In this document: one piece after another, positions 7,454-17,854 of the stretch
How the letters are laid out: each line of letters begins with the position of its first letter
Position numbering within the stretch: the stretch's first letter is position 1
Assembly: GCF_002412165.1 (NCBI RefSeq)
Contig: NZ_NXIA01000001.1
Coordinates: 124,001 to 188,000, forward strand
Length of the DNA: 64,000 nucleotides
Direction of reading: 5' to 3'
From: Curtobacterium sp. 'Ferrero'
Lineage (GTDB): Bacteria; Actinomycetota; Actinomycetes; Actinomycetales; Microbacteriaceae
Translations under genes and position numbers: made by a program
The notes under the pieces: model-generated
What the model saw: only the letters and a program-made list of their open reading frames with translations
Databases searched by the model: none
What the model was told of the DNA's origin: nothing

Positions 7454-8716
7454 ATGCAGATCCTCGCTCTGGTCATCGGTCTCGTCGTCGGCGTCGCCGT
7501 CGGCGCCGTCGTCGCGTGGTCCACCGCGCGTTCCCGTGCGGGCGTGGACGCGGCGGCAGCGCGAGCCACGGCGGACGTCCTCCGCGCGCAACTCGACACG
7601 GCACGAGCCGACGCCGAGGAACGACTGGAGGCCCAGGACGCGCAGTACCGCCGGCAGGTGGACTCGCTCGAGCGCCGCGCCGCCGAACTCGAGCACCTGG
7701 TGCAACGGATGCACGGAGCCGACGCCGCCCGCACGGCGAACGAGTCGAAGGTGCTCGCCGCGCTCAGCCCCGTGGCGGAGACGCTCGACACGATGCGGTC
7801 GAAGATCGCGGAGCTCGAACGGTCCCGCAGCGAACAGTACGGGGCGCTCTCGGCGCAGCTGCGGACGGCGGCCGAGTCCGAGGAACGCCTCCGCGCCACG
7901 GCGGACACACTCGCCAGCGCCCTTTCCTCGAACAGCACCCGCGGTGTCTGGGGCGAGACGCAGCTGCGGAACGTCGTCGAGGCCGCCGGGCTGCTCGAAC
8001 GGGTGGACTTCGACGTGCAGTCTTCTGTGACCACGGCGACCGGCGCCGCACGGCCCGACATGGTGGTGCACCTGCCGGGCGGCAAGACGATCGCCGTCGA
8101 CGCCAAGGTGCCGTTCAGCGCCTACCTGCAGGCGGCGGAGATCCCGGCGAGCGCGACCGGCGCCGAAGGTGCTCGACGCGATCAGCTGATCGCACAGCAC
8201 GTGAAGGCACTGCGCGCCCACGTCGACGCCCTCGCCGCGCGGGAGTACTGGTCCGGGTACGACGCCTCCCCCGAGCTCACCATCGCGTTCATCCCCTCCG
8301 AATCGCTGGTGTCGAGCGCACTCGCGGCCGATCCGGGGCTCCTCGACCACGCGTTCCGCAAGCGGATCGCGCTCGCGTCGCCGGTCACCCTCTGGTCGGT
8401 GCTGAAGACCGTGGCGTTCTCGTGGCAGCAGGACGTCGTCACCGCGGAGGCCCGCGAGCTGTTCCGGGTGTCCCGTGAGCTCTACGGCCGGCTCGCGACG
8501 CTCGGCGCACACGTCGACAAGCTCGGCCGGGCCATCCGCGGGTCCGTCGTCGACTACAACCGGTTCGTGGGGTCGCTCGAGCGCCAGGTGCTCCCGAGTG
8601 CCCGGCGGCTGTCGTTGCTCGACGAGTCGAAGGTGCTCGCCGACCCGGTGACGATCGAGGACGAGCCGCGGCTGCTCACGGCGCCGGAGCTCGTCGGCGC
8701 GGTCGACGAGGACTGA
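7454..8716 (+). CDS. rmuC: RmuC family DNA recombination protein
   Basis: Homologue of E. coli RmuC, a PD-(D/E)XK-like nuclease family protein linked to limiting recombination at inverted repeats. The 420 residues begin with a single membrane segment, MQILALVIGLVVGVAVGAV, followed by a coiled coil (about 25-140). The conserved RmuC domain holds GVWGETQLRNVVEAAGLL, ARPDMVVHLPGGKTIAVDAK and AFIPSESL, ending with SVVDYNRFVGSLERQVLPSARR. ATG 7454 was chosen because it places the membrane helix first; the frame is open to 7301 but that part is repetitive. It is transcribed divergently from the iol operon. Confidence 0.93.
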   Translation: MQILALVIGLVVGVAVGAVVAWSTARSRAGVDAAAARATADVLRAQLDTARADAEERLEAQDAQYRRQVDSLERRAAELEHLVQRMHGADAARTANESKVLAALSPVAETLDTMRSKIAELERSRSEQYGALSAQLRTAAESEERLRATADTLASALSSNSTRGVWGETQLRNVVEAAGLLERVDFDVQSSVTTATGAARPDMVVHLPGGKTIAVDAKVPFSAYLQAAEIPASATGAEGARRDQLIAQHVKALRAHVDALAAREYWSGYDASPELTIAFIPSESLVSSALAADPGLLDHAFRKRIALASPVTLWSVLKTVAFSWQQDVVTAEARELFRVSRELYGRLATLGAHVDKLGRAIRGSVVDYNRFVGSLERQVLPSARRLSLLDESKVLADPVTIEDEPRLLTAPELVGAVDED

Positions 8717-8738
8717 ACGGCAGCTACACTGCCTCATC

Positions 8739-9839
8739 GTGGGGGAAGCACTGCAGAACCATCCCGGGGACCGCGAGTTCCCGGTCCGAGGTCGGTGGCG
8801 TCACCGCGCGATGGTCGCGAAGGCCCGTCGTCAGACCGGCAGGCGTCGCGATCGGGCAGCCGCATGGATCATCATGGCGCTGGCGATCGTCGCGTTCTTC
8901 GTCGCCCTGGTCGCAGCAACGGCCGGTCCGTACGACGTCAGGGAGCACTTCGGGTACGGGTTCGAGGCCGCGTGGCGGTGCTTCCTCATCGCGTTCGTCG
9001 TCTGGTTCGTCCTGACCTTCGTCACGTCGCTTCGTGACCTGACACTGCCGGTCCGGGAACAACGGCGTTACCGAGCCCTCGCCGGGCAGCGCGAGCTCCC
9101 AGACCACCGACTCCAACAACTCGCCCTCGCCTCGTTCGGCGACTTCGCCGACCGCTGGTGGCCGGCGTCGCTCGCCCCCTACGGTTCGCGCGTCGAGCTC
9201 GGCGGCCAGTGGCTGGATGACAAGACGCCGTCGCCCTTCGTCACGATCCCGCTCCCCGTGCTGCCGTTCCTGCGGCAGGAGATGGACCAGAAGTACAAGG
9301 TCGCCAGCGGTCGGGACGCGCAGACCTTCGCGCTCGACCTGATCGGCCCGAAGAGCATCTCGTGGCAGTTCGCCGCGCTCGCTCGTTCCCCGGAGGGCGA
9401 CGAGCGCATCTCCCGGATGTCCTCGCTGCTCGGCGATGACCCATGGGCGGCAAGGAACCTCCTGGAGGGAGGCGATGCACGTCCCGCCAAGCTCCTCTGG
9501 GCGATGGACGTCAAGAACGCCGTCTCGATGATCAGGGGCGCGTACTGCGCGGGCCTGCTCACCAGCGACGAAGCATGGGCGACGATCGACATCGTCTCGA
9601 ACGTCGCGTTCTCGGTGTTCGACTCGTGGGACGACTACTTCGACGACCTCCGCGCCGGCTACGCCCTCGTGTACGACGACCTCAAGACCATCCAGGACTT
9701 CGATCGCCTGCGCGACGAACTCTCACGGTCGAACTGGCCCGTGACCCGTCTCCCCTTCCCGGCGACACCAGATGCGCCGCTGCCCCGGAGCGTCGTGTCG
9801 CCCCTCACGGCGAACGAGGACGAGTCGTCGCAGAGCTGA
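8739..9839 (+). CDS. DUF1266 domain-containing membrane protein
   Basis: 366 residues. A basic N-terminus precedes two membrane segments (about 41-62 and 78-98: AWIIMALAIVAFFVALVA and CFLIAFVVWFVLTFV). The C-terminal part (about 230-320) matches DUF1266 in pattern: AMDVKNAVSMIRGAYCAGLLTSDEAWATID, then a Trp-Asp-Asp-Tyr motif. DUF1266 proteins have no settled function. The GTG at 8739 lies 8 bases after TACACT (8725-8730), so the transcript is probably leaderless. It converges on the PoNi-like gene. Base composition looks slightly less GC-biased than the flanking core genes. Confidence 0.75.
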   Translation: MGEALQNHPGDREFPVRGRWRHRAMVAKARRQTGRRRDRAAAWIIMALAIVAFFVALVAATAGPYDVREHFGYGFEAAWRCFLIAFVVWFVLTFVTSLRDLTLPVREQRRYRALAGQRELPDHRLQQLALASFGDFADRWWPASLAPYGSRVELGGQWLDDKTPSPFVTIPLPVLPFLRQEMDQKYKVASGRDAQTFALDLIGPKSISWQFAALARSPEGDERISRMSSLLGDDPWAARNLLEGGDARPAKLLWAMDVKNAVSMIRGAYCAGLLTSDEAWATIDIVSNVAFSVFDSWDDYFDDLRAGYALVYDDLKTIQDFDRLRDELSRSNWPVTRLPFPATPDAPLPRSVVSPLTANEDESSQS

Positions 9840-9974
9840 CCGACGTTCCTTGCGCCGCGGGAGCGATCACGCAGACTGGTGTCTCGGGCGTCACGGGATC
9901 ACGCCGGAGTGTCAGGTCGGGGACCCGTGGTCATGCTGCGAACAGCGCACTTCCTTGATCCCCAGAGACACACT

Positions 9975-10030
9975 CACTCCCAGATCCTCACTCCCAGATC
10001 CTCACTCCGAGATCCTCACTCCGAGGAGAG
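9975..10030. repeat. 14-bp tandem repeat across the stop codon of the PoNi-like gene
   Basis: Copies of CACTCCCAGATCCT at 9975-9988 and 9989-10002, CACTCCGAGATCCT at 10003-10016, and a degenerate fourth. The stop codon of the minus-strand gene (10016-10018) falls at the junction of the third and fourth units, so copy-number change could relocate the stop. Confidence 0.85.
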
Positions 10031-10771
10031 GATGTCGACGGGGACCACGTCTCCCCGCAGGTCCGGGACGTGCACACCTCTCGCCCGTGCAACGCCGACG
10101 ATCTCGAAAGCCCAGTACCCGATGAAGTCCACGTCGCCGGGCTGGCTCCGCTCGAGCGCACCCATCCACGGCATGGCTTTGAGACGGATGGGCCACTCGT
10201 CGAGGTGGGTCTGGAGGTGCGCGATCGGGTCGTCCGCGGGGTCCAGCGACGACAGGAGCTCTCGGGCAGGCCGGGGTGTGGTCGCGACGGTCCCACCTCG
10301 GAGCTGCGAGGCGCCGAGTCGACTGAAGACCCCGTCGGCGCCCTGCACCACGACGGCACCCAGGATCCGATCCGTAGCGTCTCCCACTCCGCACCCGACC
10401 GCAAGAGCAACCAGGCGGAGCACGTCGAAGGAGTAGTCGATGCCGTCGTCCAGGCGAGGATGAGCACCCTGCAGATGGGTCGCTCGAGCCGTCCAATCGA
10501 CGAAATGGACCCCCGCGACAATGACGGTGTCGGCGATGTCGTCGATGTCGAGCCCAGCGGAGTACTGAACGGTCGCGTGCGTCACTCCGGCGCGCCAGGC
10601 GTCTCGGGCTGCGCGGGTCCCTCTCACCGGGTCATCGGAGAACCGATCGGCTGCCTGCGTCCGGCCGTCACGATTCGATCGTGTGATGTGCAGCGCCTCG
10701 CTCCAGTACCGCCCGTCGAGCTGCGGCGCACGAGGTCGCCTCCGCGACCTCGTGGCGAACAGCGGCGTCAT
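10016..10771 (-). CDS. PoNi-like (DUF1911) immunity protein homologue
   Basis: 251 residues with the layout of PoNe-immunity (DUF1910/DUF1911) proteins. A helical N-terminal half includes a kinase-free Arg/Asp-rich region. The C-terminus FIGYWAFEIVGVARARGVHV followed by VVPVDIL corresponds to the family's YW-FE-AA / YPKDLV ending. PoNi proteins neutralise DNase toxins of competition systems. No PoNe toxin is visible here, so this may be an orphan immunity gene. ATG 10771 has GGAAGG seven bases upstream; GTG 10774 is possible. The 3' end is embedded in a 14-bp tandem repeat. Confidence 0.6.
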   Translation of the reverse strand: MTPLFATRSRRRPRAPQLDGRYWSEALHITRSNRDGRTQAADRFSDDPVRGTRAARDAWRAGVTHATVQYSAGLDIDDIADTVIVAGVHFVDWTARATHLQGAHPRLDDGIDYSFDVLRLVALAVGCGVGDATDRILGAVVVQGADGVFSRLGASQLRGGTVATTPRPARELLSSLDPADDPIAHLQTHLDEWPIRLKAMPWMGALERSQPGDVDFIGYWAFEIVGVARARGVHVPDLRGDVVPVDILSSE

Positions 10772-10846
10772 CACAGCACCTTCCCGAGAGCGTCGACTGC
10801 GCCCCCTCGAGTTCCGCCCTTGTGCGGCGTGGTCAGACCGGACCGA

Positions 10847-11836
10847 TCAGAACCACTTCTCCGCGCGGTGGTCCGCCTGGATGCGACGGATCGTGTTCGA
10901 CCGAGACCGGAGCACGAGCGAGTCGGTGTGGATCACGCCGCGCGAGCGCCGGACACCGTCGACGAGCACGCCGTCGGTGACACCGGTCGCGACGAAGAAC
11001 GTGTTGTCGCCCTGCACCAGGTCGTCCTGGTCGAGGACCTTGTCGAGTTCGTGCCCGGCGTCGATCGCCTTCTGCCGTTCCTCGTCGTCCTTCGGCTGGA
11101 GCTTGCCGAGGATCACACCGCCGAGCGCCTTGATCGCGCACGCGGTGATGATGCCCTCCGGGGTGCCGCCGACACCGACGCACATGTCGATCTTCGACCC
11201 GGGCAGCGCCGCCGAGATCCCGCCCGCGACGTCACCATCGAGCAGCAGCCGCGTGCCCGCACCCGTGGCACGGATGGCGCGGATGAGCTCGTCGTGGCGG
11301 GGACGGTCGAGCACGGCGATCTGCATGTCCTCGATGTCCTTGTGCTTCGCCTTCGCGAGCGCCCGGATGTTCTCCCCGATCGGCTTCTCGAGGTCCAGGA
11401 CTCCGCGCCCTTCGGGACCGGCGGCGATCTTGTCCATGTAGAACACGGCCGACGGGTCGTACATCGACCCGCGGTCCGACACGGCCATCACCGAGATCGC
11501 GTTCTGTCGGCCGGCAGCGGTCAGGGAGGTGCCGTCGATCGGGTCCACCGCGATGTCGCAGGCCGGACCGTGACCGTTGCCGACGTGCTCGCCGTTGTAG
11601 AGCATCGGGGCGTCGTCCTTCTCGCCCTCGCCGATCACCACGACGCCGTCGAAGTTCACCGTGCCGAGGAACTTCCGCATCGCGTCCACCGCGGCGCCGT
11701 CCGCGAGGTTCTTCTCGCCCCGGCCGACCCACGGCTGCGCGCGGATCGCCGCCGCCTCCGTCGCACGCACGAGCTCGAGCGCGAGGTTGCGGTCGGGCTG
11801 GAGGAACAGGGAGCCGGTCTCAGTGGTGGGAGTCAC
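10847..11836 (-). CDS. glpX: Class II fructose-1,6-bisphosphatase (GlpX)
   Basis: Gluconeogenic phosphatase that converts fructose-1,6-bisphosphate to fructose-6-phosphate, Mg/Mn-dependent; the main FBPase type in Actinobacteria. At 329 residues it has normal length. Diagnostic segments are [31 protein letters not shown] (metal ligands), [34 protein letters not shown] and [20 protein letters not shown]. The GTG at 11836 lies six bases from TACGCT (plus 11843-11848), consistent with a leaderless transcript. It is divergent from fbaA, so the two opposing steps at FBP are encoded back to back. Confidence 0.95.
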   Translation of the reverse strand: MTPTTETGSLFLQPDRNLALELVRATEAAAIRAQPWVGRGEKNLADGAAVDAMRKFLGTVNFDGVVVIGEGEKDDAPMLYNGEHVGNGHGPACDIAVDPIDGTSLTAAGRQNAISVMAVSDRGSMYDPSAVFYMDKIAAGPEGRGVLDLEKPIGENIRALAKAKHKDIEDMQIAVLDRPRHDELIRAIRATGAGTRLLLDGDVAGGISAALPGSKIDMCVGVGGTPEGIITACAIKALGGVILGKLQPKDDEERQKAIDAGHELDKVLDQDDLVQGDNTFFVATGVTDGVLVDGVRRSRGVIHTDSLVLRSRSNTIRRIQADHRAEKWF

Positions 11837-11996
11837 AGCCTCAGCGTACCGACGGCGGGCCGCGCAGCGGCCGTGTCGCCGAGGGCGGTGAACGCATGTG
11901 CAGCGCGAGGCGGACCCGCGTGCGTAACCCGCACCGCGCCTCCAGTACGTGCTGACTAGGCTCGGCGAGGACACCACCACGTCGAAGGAGATCGCA

Positions 11997-13025
11997 GTGC
12001 CCATCGCAACGCCGGAACAGTACGCCGAGATGCTCGAACGAGCGAAGGCCGGCAAGTTCGCCTACCCCGCGGTCAACGTCTCGTCGTCACAGACGATCAA
12101 CGCGGTCCTCCAGGGCCTGCAGGAGGCCGGCTCCGACGGCATCATCCAGGTCACGACCGGTGGTGCCGACTACTTCGCCGGCCACACCGTCAAGAACCGC
12201 GCGGCCGGGGCGCTCGCGATGGCCCGCTTCGCGCACGAGGTCGCCAAGAACTACGACATCACGGTCGCCCTGCACACCGACCACTGCCCGAAGGACGCCC
12301 TCGACGGCTTCGTCCTCCCGCTCATCGCCGCGAGCGAGGAAGAGGTCCGCCAGGGCCGCAACCCCATCTTCCAGTCGCACATGTGGGACGGCTCCGCGGT
12401 GCCCCTCGACGAGAACATCGAGATCGCGAAGACGATGATCGAGAAGACGCGCAACATCAACGCCATCCTCGAGGTCGAGATCGGTGTCGTCGGCGGCGAG
12501 GAGGACGGCGTCCAGCACGAGGGCACGAACGACGCGCTCTACACCACCCCGAACGACGTCGAGAAGGTCGTCGACGCGCTCGGCCTCGGGGACAAGGGCC
12601 GCTGGATCGCCGCCCTCACCTTCGGCAACGTGCACGGCGTCTACAAGCCCGGCAACGTCAAGCTGCGCCCGGAGCTCCTCGGCGAGATCCAGGCCTCGGT
12701 CGCCGAGAAGCACGGCACCGGCGAGAACCCGCTCGACCTCGTCTTCCACGGCGGTTCGGGCTCGACCGACGACGAGATCCACGAGGCCGTCCGCAACGGC
12801 GTCATCAAGATGAACATCGACACGGACACGCAGTACGCGTTCACGCGGTCGATCGCCGACTCGATGTTCCGCAACTACGACGGCGTGCTCAAGATCGACG
12901 GCGAGGTCGGCAACAAGAAGCAGTACGACCCGCGCGCGTGGGGCAAGGTCGCCGAGACCGCCATGGCGGCTCGCGTGGTCGAGGCCGCGAAGGTGCTCGG
13001 CTCGGCCGGGCACACCAAGGGCTGA
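11997..13025 (+). CDS. fbaA: Class II fructose-bisphosphate aldolase
   Basis: Zn-dependent aldolase that splits fructose-1,6-bisphosphate to DHAP and glyceraldehyde-3-phosphate. The 342 residues show the class II marks: [12 protein letters not shown] (zinc histidine), [58 protein letters not shown] and [17 protein letters not shown] 11997 is preceded by AAGGAG at ideal spacing. The frame runs further upstream but without a site. A strong hairpin follows the stop. Confidence 0.96.
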   Translation: MPIATPEQYAEMLERAKAGKFAYPAVNVSSSQTINAVLQGLQEAGSDGIIQVTTGGADYFAGHTVKNRAAGALAMARFAHEVAKNYDITVALHTDHCPKDALDGFVLPLIAASEEEVRQGRNPIFQSHMWDGSAVPLDENIEIAKTMIEKTRNINAILEVEIGVVGGEEDGVQHEGTNDALYTTPNDVEKVVDALGLGDKGRWIAALTFGNVHGVYKPGNVKLRPELLGEIQASVAEKHGTGENPLDLVFHGGSGSTDDEIHEAVRNGVIKMNIDTDTQYAFTRSIADSMFRNYDGVLKIDGEVGNKKQYDPRAWGKVAETAMAARVVEAAKVLGSAGHTKG

Positions 13026-13049
13026 GTCCGCGGCGAACAGCCTGGAGGA

Positions 13050-13078
13050 ACGGGGCGCGTCCGACGGACGCGCCCCGT
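13050..13078 (+). terminator. Hairpin terminator after fbaA
   Basis: A 13-bp perfect stem, ACGGGGCGCGTCC with its complement, closes on a 3-base loop 25 bases after the fbaA stop. There is no T-run, as is usual in high-GC Actinobacteria. Confidence 0.7.
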
Positions 13079-13120
13079 CCTGCGTCTGGTCACCACCGCC
13101 GCCGTGCCACGATGGGGAGC

Positions 13121-14380
13121 GTGACCGCCGACGCCATCGCCTCCGAGTTCGCCCAGTACGTCACCGAGTCCCCCACCGCGTTCCACGCGGCGGCGGCGGC
13201 ACGGGACCGACTCGTGGCGGCGGGCTTCACCGAACTGTCCGAGCTCGACGCCTGGCCCACGGGACCCGGGGCGTACGTGGTCGTGCGGGACGGTGCCGTC
13301 ATCGCGTGGCGCCTCCCCGAGGGCGCGACGGCGACGACACCGTTCCGGATCCTCGGCTCGCACACCGACTCGCCGACCTTCCGCGTCAAGCCGAACCCCA
13401 CGGTGCGGACGCTCGGGTGGGAGCAGCTCAACGTCGAGGTCTACGGCGGCGCGCTGCTGTCGACCTGGTTCGACCGTGACCTCGCGATCGCCGGACGGGT
13501 CGTCGACGCCGACGGCTCCGTGCGACTCGTCTCCACCGGGGCCGTCGCGCGCATCCCGAACCTGGCGATCCACCTCGACCGGGGCGTGAACGACGGCAAG
13601 GAGATCGACCGGCAGCGGCACACGATCCCGGTCGTCGGCATCGGCGGCGACGTGGGCGGCCCGGACGTGGCCGAGTGGCTCCGCGCCCGACTCGGGGAGA
13701 CCGCGGTGTCGTGGGACCTCTTCCTCGCGGACACGCAGGCGCCCGCCCGGATCGGCATCGAGCGCGAGTTCCTCGCGTCCGGTCGGATGGACAACCTGAC
13801 GAGCGTGCACGCCGGCATCCGCGGCATCGTCGACGCTCCGGCCGACGCCGGACACATCCCGGTGTTCGCGGCGTTCGACCACGAGGAGATCGGGTCCTCG
13901 ACGCCGTCCGGCGCGGGCGGCCCGTTCCTGGAGGACGTGCTCGGCCGTGTGCAGGAGGGGCTCGGGGCGACCCGGTCCGAGGCGGCACGGGCGTTCCGCG
14001 CATCGTGGTTGCTGTCGAGCGACGCCGGGCACCTGGTGCACCCGAACCAGCCCGAGAAGCACGACCCGACGAACCGTCCGCGCCCCGGCGGTGGCCCGCT
14101 CCTGAAGATCAGCGCGAACCAGCGCTACATGACCGAGGCGAAGGGCGAGGCGGTGTTCGCCGCGGCCTGCGACGCCGCGGGGGTCGCGTACCAGCCGTTC
14201 GTGAACGTCAACACGATCCCCGGCGGATCGACCATCGGGCCCATCGCGGCGACCCGGCTGGGCATCCCGACGATCGACATCGGCGTGGGGCTCCTGTCGA
14301 TGCACTCGGTCCGCGAGCTCGTGCACGTCGACGACCTCGCGGCGCTCCACGGCGCCGTCGCCGCGTTCCTCGCCGGCTGA
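13121..14380 (+). CDS. M18 family aminopeptidase
   Basis: Cytosolic di-zinc aminopeptidase of the aspartyl/DAP-type M18 family, which releases N-terminal residues from peptides. The 419 residues carry RILGSHTDSPTFRVKPNP (first zinc His, then Asp), LNVEVYGGALLSTWFDRDL, SGRMDNLTSVHAG, VFAAFDHEEIGSSTPSGAGG (bridging Glu), SSDAGHLVHPN, LKISANQRYMT and IDIGVGLLSMHSVRELV (final His). The GTG at 13121 is seven bases after CACGAT, suggesting a leaderless mRNA; the in-frame ATG at 13112 is the alternative. Confidence 0.94.
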   Translation: MTADAIASEFAQYVTESPTAFHAAAAARDRLVAAGFTELSELDAWPTGPGAYVVVRDGAVIAWRLPEGATATTPFRILGSHTDSPTFRVKPNPTVRTLGWEQLNVEVYGGALLSTWFDRDLAIAGRVVDADGSVRLVSTGAVARIPNLAIHLDRGVNDGKEIDRQRHTIPVVGIGGDVGGPDVAEWLRARLGETAVSWDLFLADTQAPARIGIEREFLASGRMDNLTSVHAGIRGIVDAPADAGHIPVFAAFDHEEIGSSTPSGAGGPFLEDVLGRVQEGLGATRSEAARAFRASWLLSSDAGHLVHPNQPEKHDPTNRPRPGGGPLLKISANQRYMTEAKGEAVFAAACDAAGVAYQPFVNVNTIPGGSTIGPIAATRLGIPTIDIGVGLLSMHSVRELVHVDDLAALHGAVAAFLAG

Positions 14381-14475
14381 TCGTCGCCGGATGCTGCGAA
14401 CGGGCGCGGCCCGGTCGTCCCCGTGACCCGACGGTCCGCCGCCACGCGGTGGCCTCGCAGCGCTCCGGTGTGGCT

Positions 14476-15243
14476 TCAGCCTCCGGCGGCGAGACGGTGG
14501 AGGTACGACTGGATCGCAGGGTCCTGGAAGACCACGACCACGATCGGCACCGAACCGAGCACCGACGCGACCGCGCCGCCGACGAGCGGTACCCAGAACG
14601 TGCGTCGGCGGGCGCGGAGCCGGCGCACGGACCACCACGCGACCAGGACGAACGCCACGACGAGCACCACCGCGCGGACGGCAGCGGCACCCGAGAGCAC
14701 CGACGGGTCGGAGAGCGACGTGTACTGGCGCTCGACGAGCATCCGCATCGACGACGCCACGTCGCCGACCAGCAGCGCCTCGAACACGCTGTACACCCCC
14801 AGTACGAGGAGCCCGACGGTCATGCCGAAGTCGAGGGGGGACGCGCCGAACCGGCTCCTCGGCACGACGTTGCCGCTCGTCCGACCACCGGCGCGTGCAC
14901 CAGCCGGTCGTCGGGCGTCGGGACGAACGCCTGCTGGCCGGTCGGGAGCCGGCCGTGTGCCGGACGTCGAACCGGGCATCGGCGCACGCGATCGCTCGGT
15001 CTGTTCGCGGAGTGCCCGCGCCTCGGCCTCGCGCTCCAGACGCTCCTGCTCGACCAGGACCGGGTTCACCCAACCCTCGGGCGCGTACTCACCGTACTGG
15101 GGAGCCGGCGTGCCGTGGACGCGACCGTGCACCGCGGCCGACGCCGACGAGGGGGGATCGTGCCGTGCCTCCCGGCCGTCGCGCGACGTCACCGTCCGTG
15201 GGTCGTGCGCCGGAGTGTCCGACCAGTCGCCCGGAGCGCTCAT
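14476..15243 (-). CDS. DUF6264 family membrane protein
   Basis: 255 residues. The N-terminal half is polar and rich in Pro, Arg and Ala, with [19 protein letters not shown] and a short coiled stretch. The C-terminal half has four membrane segments, starting [20 protein letters not shown] (about 145). This fits the DUF6264 family, which I know mainly from Microbacteriaceae. No function is established. Its ATG overlaps the ispH stop as ATGA, so the two are co-translated. It converges with the M18 gene. Confidence 0.7.
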   Translation of the reverse strand: MSAPGDWSDTPAHDPRTVTSRDGREARHDPPSSASAAVHGRVHGTPAPQYGEYAPEGWVNPVLVEQERLEREAEARALREQTERSRAPMPGSTSGTRPAPDRPAGVRPDARRPAGARAGGRTSGNVVPRSRFGASPLDFGMTVGLLVLGVYSVFEALLVGDVASSMRMLVERQYTSLSDPSVLSGAAAVRAVVLVVAFVLVAWWSVRRLRARRRTFWVPLVGGAVASVLGSVPIVVVVFQDPAIQSYLHRLAAGG

Positions 15244-16304
15244 GCGCGCCGACCGCCGAGCGCGCGCGTCGGCTGGCCGGCCGCGTCCGTCCTGAGCTCC
15301 TTCGGCAGCGAGAACATGAGGTCCTCGTGGGCCGTGACGACCTCCTCCACCGCGGCGTAGCCGGCGTCCGCGAGCTGCTCGAGCACCTCGGTGACGAGCT
15401 CCTCCGGGACGGAGGCTCCGCTCGTCACCCCGACGGTGCCGACGCCGTCGAGCCAGTCCTGCTGGATCTCCTCGGCGTAGTCGATGCGGTGCGCGGCATT
15501 CGCGCCGTGCTCGAGGGCGACCTCGACCAGGCGGACGCTGTTCGAGGAGTTCGCGGACCCGACCACGATCACGAGGTCCGCTGCGGGCGCCACCTTCTTG
15601 ATCGCGACCTGGCGGTTCTGCGTGGCGTAGCAGATGTCGTCGGAGGGCGGGTCCTGGATGGTGGGGTACTTCTCGCGGAGTAGCCGGACCGTCTCCATCG
15701 TCTCGTCGACGCTCAGCGTGGTCTGCGACAACCAGACGAGGTTGTCCGGGTCGGGGACCTGGAGTCCGGCGACGTCCTCCGGTCCGTTCACCAGGATCGT
15801 GCGGTCGGGAGCGTGACCCATGGTGCCCTCGACCTCCTCGTGCCCGGCGTGGCCGATGAGGACGATCGTGCGGTCGGCCCTGGCGAACCGGGTGGCCTCG
15901 CGGTGCACCTTCGTCACGAGGGGGCAGGTGGCGTCGATCGCGTGCAGGTCGCGCTCGGCCGCTCCGGCGACGACCGCTGGTGACACGCCGTGGGCGCTGA
16001 AGACGACGTGGGCACCGCGCGGGACCTCGGTGACGTCGTCCACGAAGACGGCGCCCCGCTGTTCGAGCGTCGAGACGACGTGGACGTTGTGGACGATCTG
16101 CTTCCGGACGTAGACGGGCTCGCCGTAGCGCTCGAGTGCCTGTTCGACGGCGACCACGGCCCGGTCGACGCCGGCGCAGTACCCGCGCGGCGCCGCGAGC
16201 AGCACCTTCTTCGTGCCGGCCACCGGTTCGTCCCGCAGTCGCCCGCGCGCCGGGTGCACCCGAGGCGGGGCGAGAGGGACCGTGTGTCCGTTGGTGATCG
16301 TCAC
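15240..16304 (-). CDS. ispH: 4-hydroxy-3-methylbut-2-enyl diphosphate reductase (IspH)
   Basis: Last step of the MEP pathway: [4Fe-4S] reductase that makes IPP and DMAPP. The 354 residues show the three cluster cysteines in [27 protein letters not shown] and [12 protein letters not shown]. They also show [41 protein letters not shown] and [13 protein letters not shown]. The GTG at 16304 lies seven bases from TATCAT (plus 16312-16317), a leaderless arrangement; the ATG-initiated frame further up lacks support. Divergent from xseA. Confidence 0.96.
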   Translation of the reverse strand: MTITNGHTVPLAPPRVHPARGRLRDEPVAGTKKVLLAAPRGYCAGVDRAVVAVEQALERYGEPVYVRKQIVHNVHVVSTLEQRGAVFVDDVTEVPRGAHVVFSAHGVSPAVVAGAAERDLHAIDATCPLVTKVHREATRFARADRTIVLIGHAGHEEVEGTMGHAPDRTILVNGPEDVAGLQVPDPDNLVWLSQTTLSVDETMETVRLLREKYPTIQDPPSDDICYATQNRQVAIKKVAPAADLVIVVGSANSSNSVRLVEVALEHGANAAHRIDYAEEIQQDWLDGVGTVGVTSGASVPEELVTEVLEQLADAGYAAVEEVVTAHEDLMFSLPKELRTDAAGQPTRALGGRRA

Positions 16305-16441
16305 GTCCCCGATGATAGGTGAGCACGACCCGCGCGACCTGGGCGCGGTCACGCCTGTGGAGAACGCCCCGGCGGCGCGGTGCGGGCGGTCGTGTCGCCG
16401 GTCTGCGGCAGCATGGGTGTCCCGCGTTCGGAAGGAGCGAC

Positions 16442-17680
16442 ATGGCGATCGATCAGGGCCCGCCGACGGCCGACAACCCCTGGCCCGTCGCGCTCCTCGG
16501 CGCCAAGCTCCGCGACTGGATCGACCGGCTCGGCACCGCCTGGGTCGAGGGCGAGATCACGCAGTGGAACGTCGCGGGCGGCAACGTCTACGGCAAGCTC
16601 AAGGACGTCGAGGTCGACGCGACGGTGTCGTTCTCGATCTGGTCGAGCGTGCGCTCCCGCGTGCCGGCGGACCTCAAGCAGGGCGACCGGGTCGTCGCGG
16701 CCGTCAAGCCGAACTACTGGGTCAAGGGCGGTTCGCTCACGATGCAGGTCGTCGAGATGAAGCACGTCGGGCTCGGCGACCTCCTCGAGCGGCTCGAGCG
16801 GCTGCGCCGGACCCTGGCGGCCGAGGGGCTGTTCGACCCCGCGCGCAAGAAGCGCCTGCCGTTCCTGCCGCACCGCATCGGGCTCATCACGGGCAAGGAC
16901 TCCGACGCCGAGAAGGACGTCAAGCGCAACGCGCAGCTGCGGTGGCCGCAGGTCGAGTTCCGCACGGTGCACACCGCCGTCCAGGGCGACCGGACCGTGG
17001 GCGAGGTGACGGCGGCGATCCTCGAGCTCGACGCCGATCCCTCCGTCGACGTCATCGTCATCGCGCGCGGCGGTGGGGACTTCCAGAACCTGCTCGGCTT
17101 CAGCGACGAGACCCTCGTCCGGGCCGCGGCGGCCGCGGCCACGCCGATCGTCTCGGCGATCGGGCACGAGGCCGACCGTCCCCTGCTCGACGACGTCGCC
17201 GACCTCCGCGCCTCGACCCCGACGGACGCGGCGAAGCGGGTCGTGCCCGACGTCGCCGAGGAACTCGCGAACGTCCGGCAGGCCCGTGCCCGGCTCGGTC
17301 TCCGGCTCTCGCACACCCTCTCGGTCGAGGCCGACCGGATCGCCGCGCTGCGGTCCCGACCGGCCCTCGCCTCCACGGCGTGGCTGGTCGACACCCGTGC
17401 GGAAGAGGTCGCGCGTGACCTCTCCCGCGCCCGCGAGCTGCTCGACCGACGCCTGGAGCGTTCGCACGCCGACGTCGGTCACCTGACGGCCCGCCTCCGC
17501 GCCCTGTCGCCGCGGGACACGCTCCGCCGCGGGTACGCGATCGTGCAGACCGCCGACGGCAGCGTCGTCCGGGCCTCGGCCGACCTCGACGGCGACACCG
17601 CGGTGCACGTCACGCTCGGGATCGGGACGGCCAGCGGGACGCTGGCGCCGGACGGGCCGGGTCCCGACGGCGCGGTCTGA
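16442..17680 (+). CDS. xseA: Exodeoxyribonuclease VII large subunit
   Basis: Catalytic subunit of exonuclease VII, a metal-independent single-strand DNA exonuclease that trims damaged ends. 412 residues, with an N-terminal OB fold ([20 protein letters not shown]), then the catalytic domain containing [35 protein letters not shown] and [29 protein letters not shown], a long coiled-coil tail and a C-terminal [13 protein letters not shown] segment. ATG 16442 follows GGAAGGAG. The partner xseB lies 174 bases downstream under its own promoter. Confidence 0.96.
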   Translation: MAIDQGPPTADNPWPVALLGAKLRDWIDRLGTAWVEGEITQWNVAGGNVYGKLKDVEVDATVSFSIWSSVRSRVPADLKQGDRVVAAVKPNYWVKGGSLTMQVVEMKHVGLGDLLERLERLRRTLAAEGLFDPARKKRLPFLPHRIGLITGKDSDAEKDVKRNAQLRWPQVEFRTVHTAVQGDRTVGEVTAAILELDADPSVDVIVIARGGGDFQNLLGFSDETLVRAAAAAATPIVSAIGHEADRPLLDDVADLRASTPTDAAKRVVPDVAEELANVRQARARLGLRLSHTLSVEADRIAALRSRPALASTAWLVDTRAEEVARDLSRARELLDRRLERSHADVGHLTARLRALSPRDTLRRGYAIVQTADGSVVRASADLDGDTAVHVTLGIGTASGTLAPDGPGPDGAV

Positions 17681-17854
17681 GTACCCGCGCGGTCTGCGCA
17701 CCCGGGCGGTCCGGGCGGGTCGGGCACCGGCCGGGAGGCCCGTGGCGGTCCCGTCACGCGGCGCGCGTCCTCCACAGTGTCGGTCCGGCACGCGGCTCTC
17801 CACAGGGTCCGGTCCGGCGACGCCGTGTCCGTGGCCGCTCGGTAGGATCGGGGT

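Noticed and set aside
9975-10030. CRISPR array
   Set aside because: 14-bp units directly abut without spacers. The 18-bp, 19-bp and 33-bp arrays elsewhere are rejected for the same reason.
17731-17760. Another family A copy upstream of xseB
   Set aside because: Only a left-arm-like GGGAGGCCCGTGGCGG is present; no complementary right arm follows.
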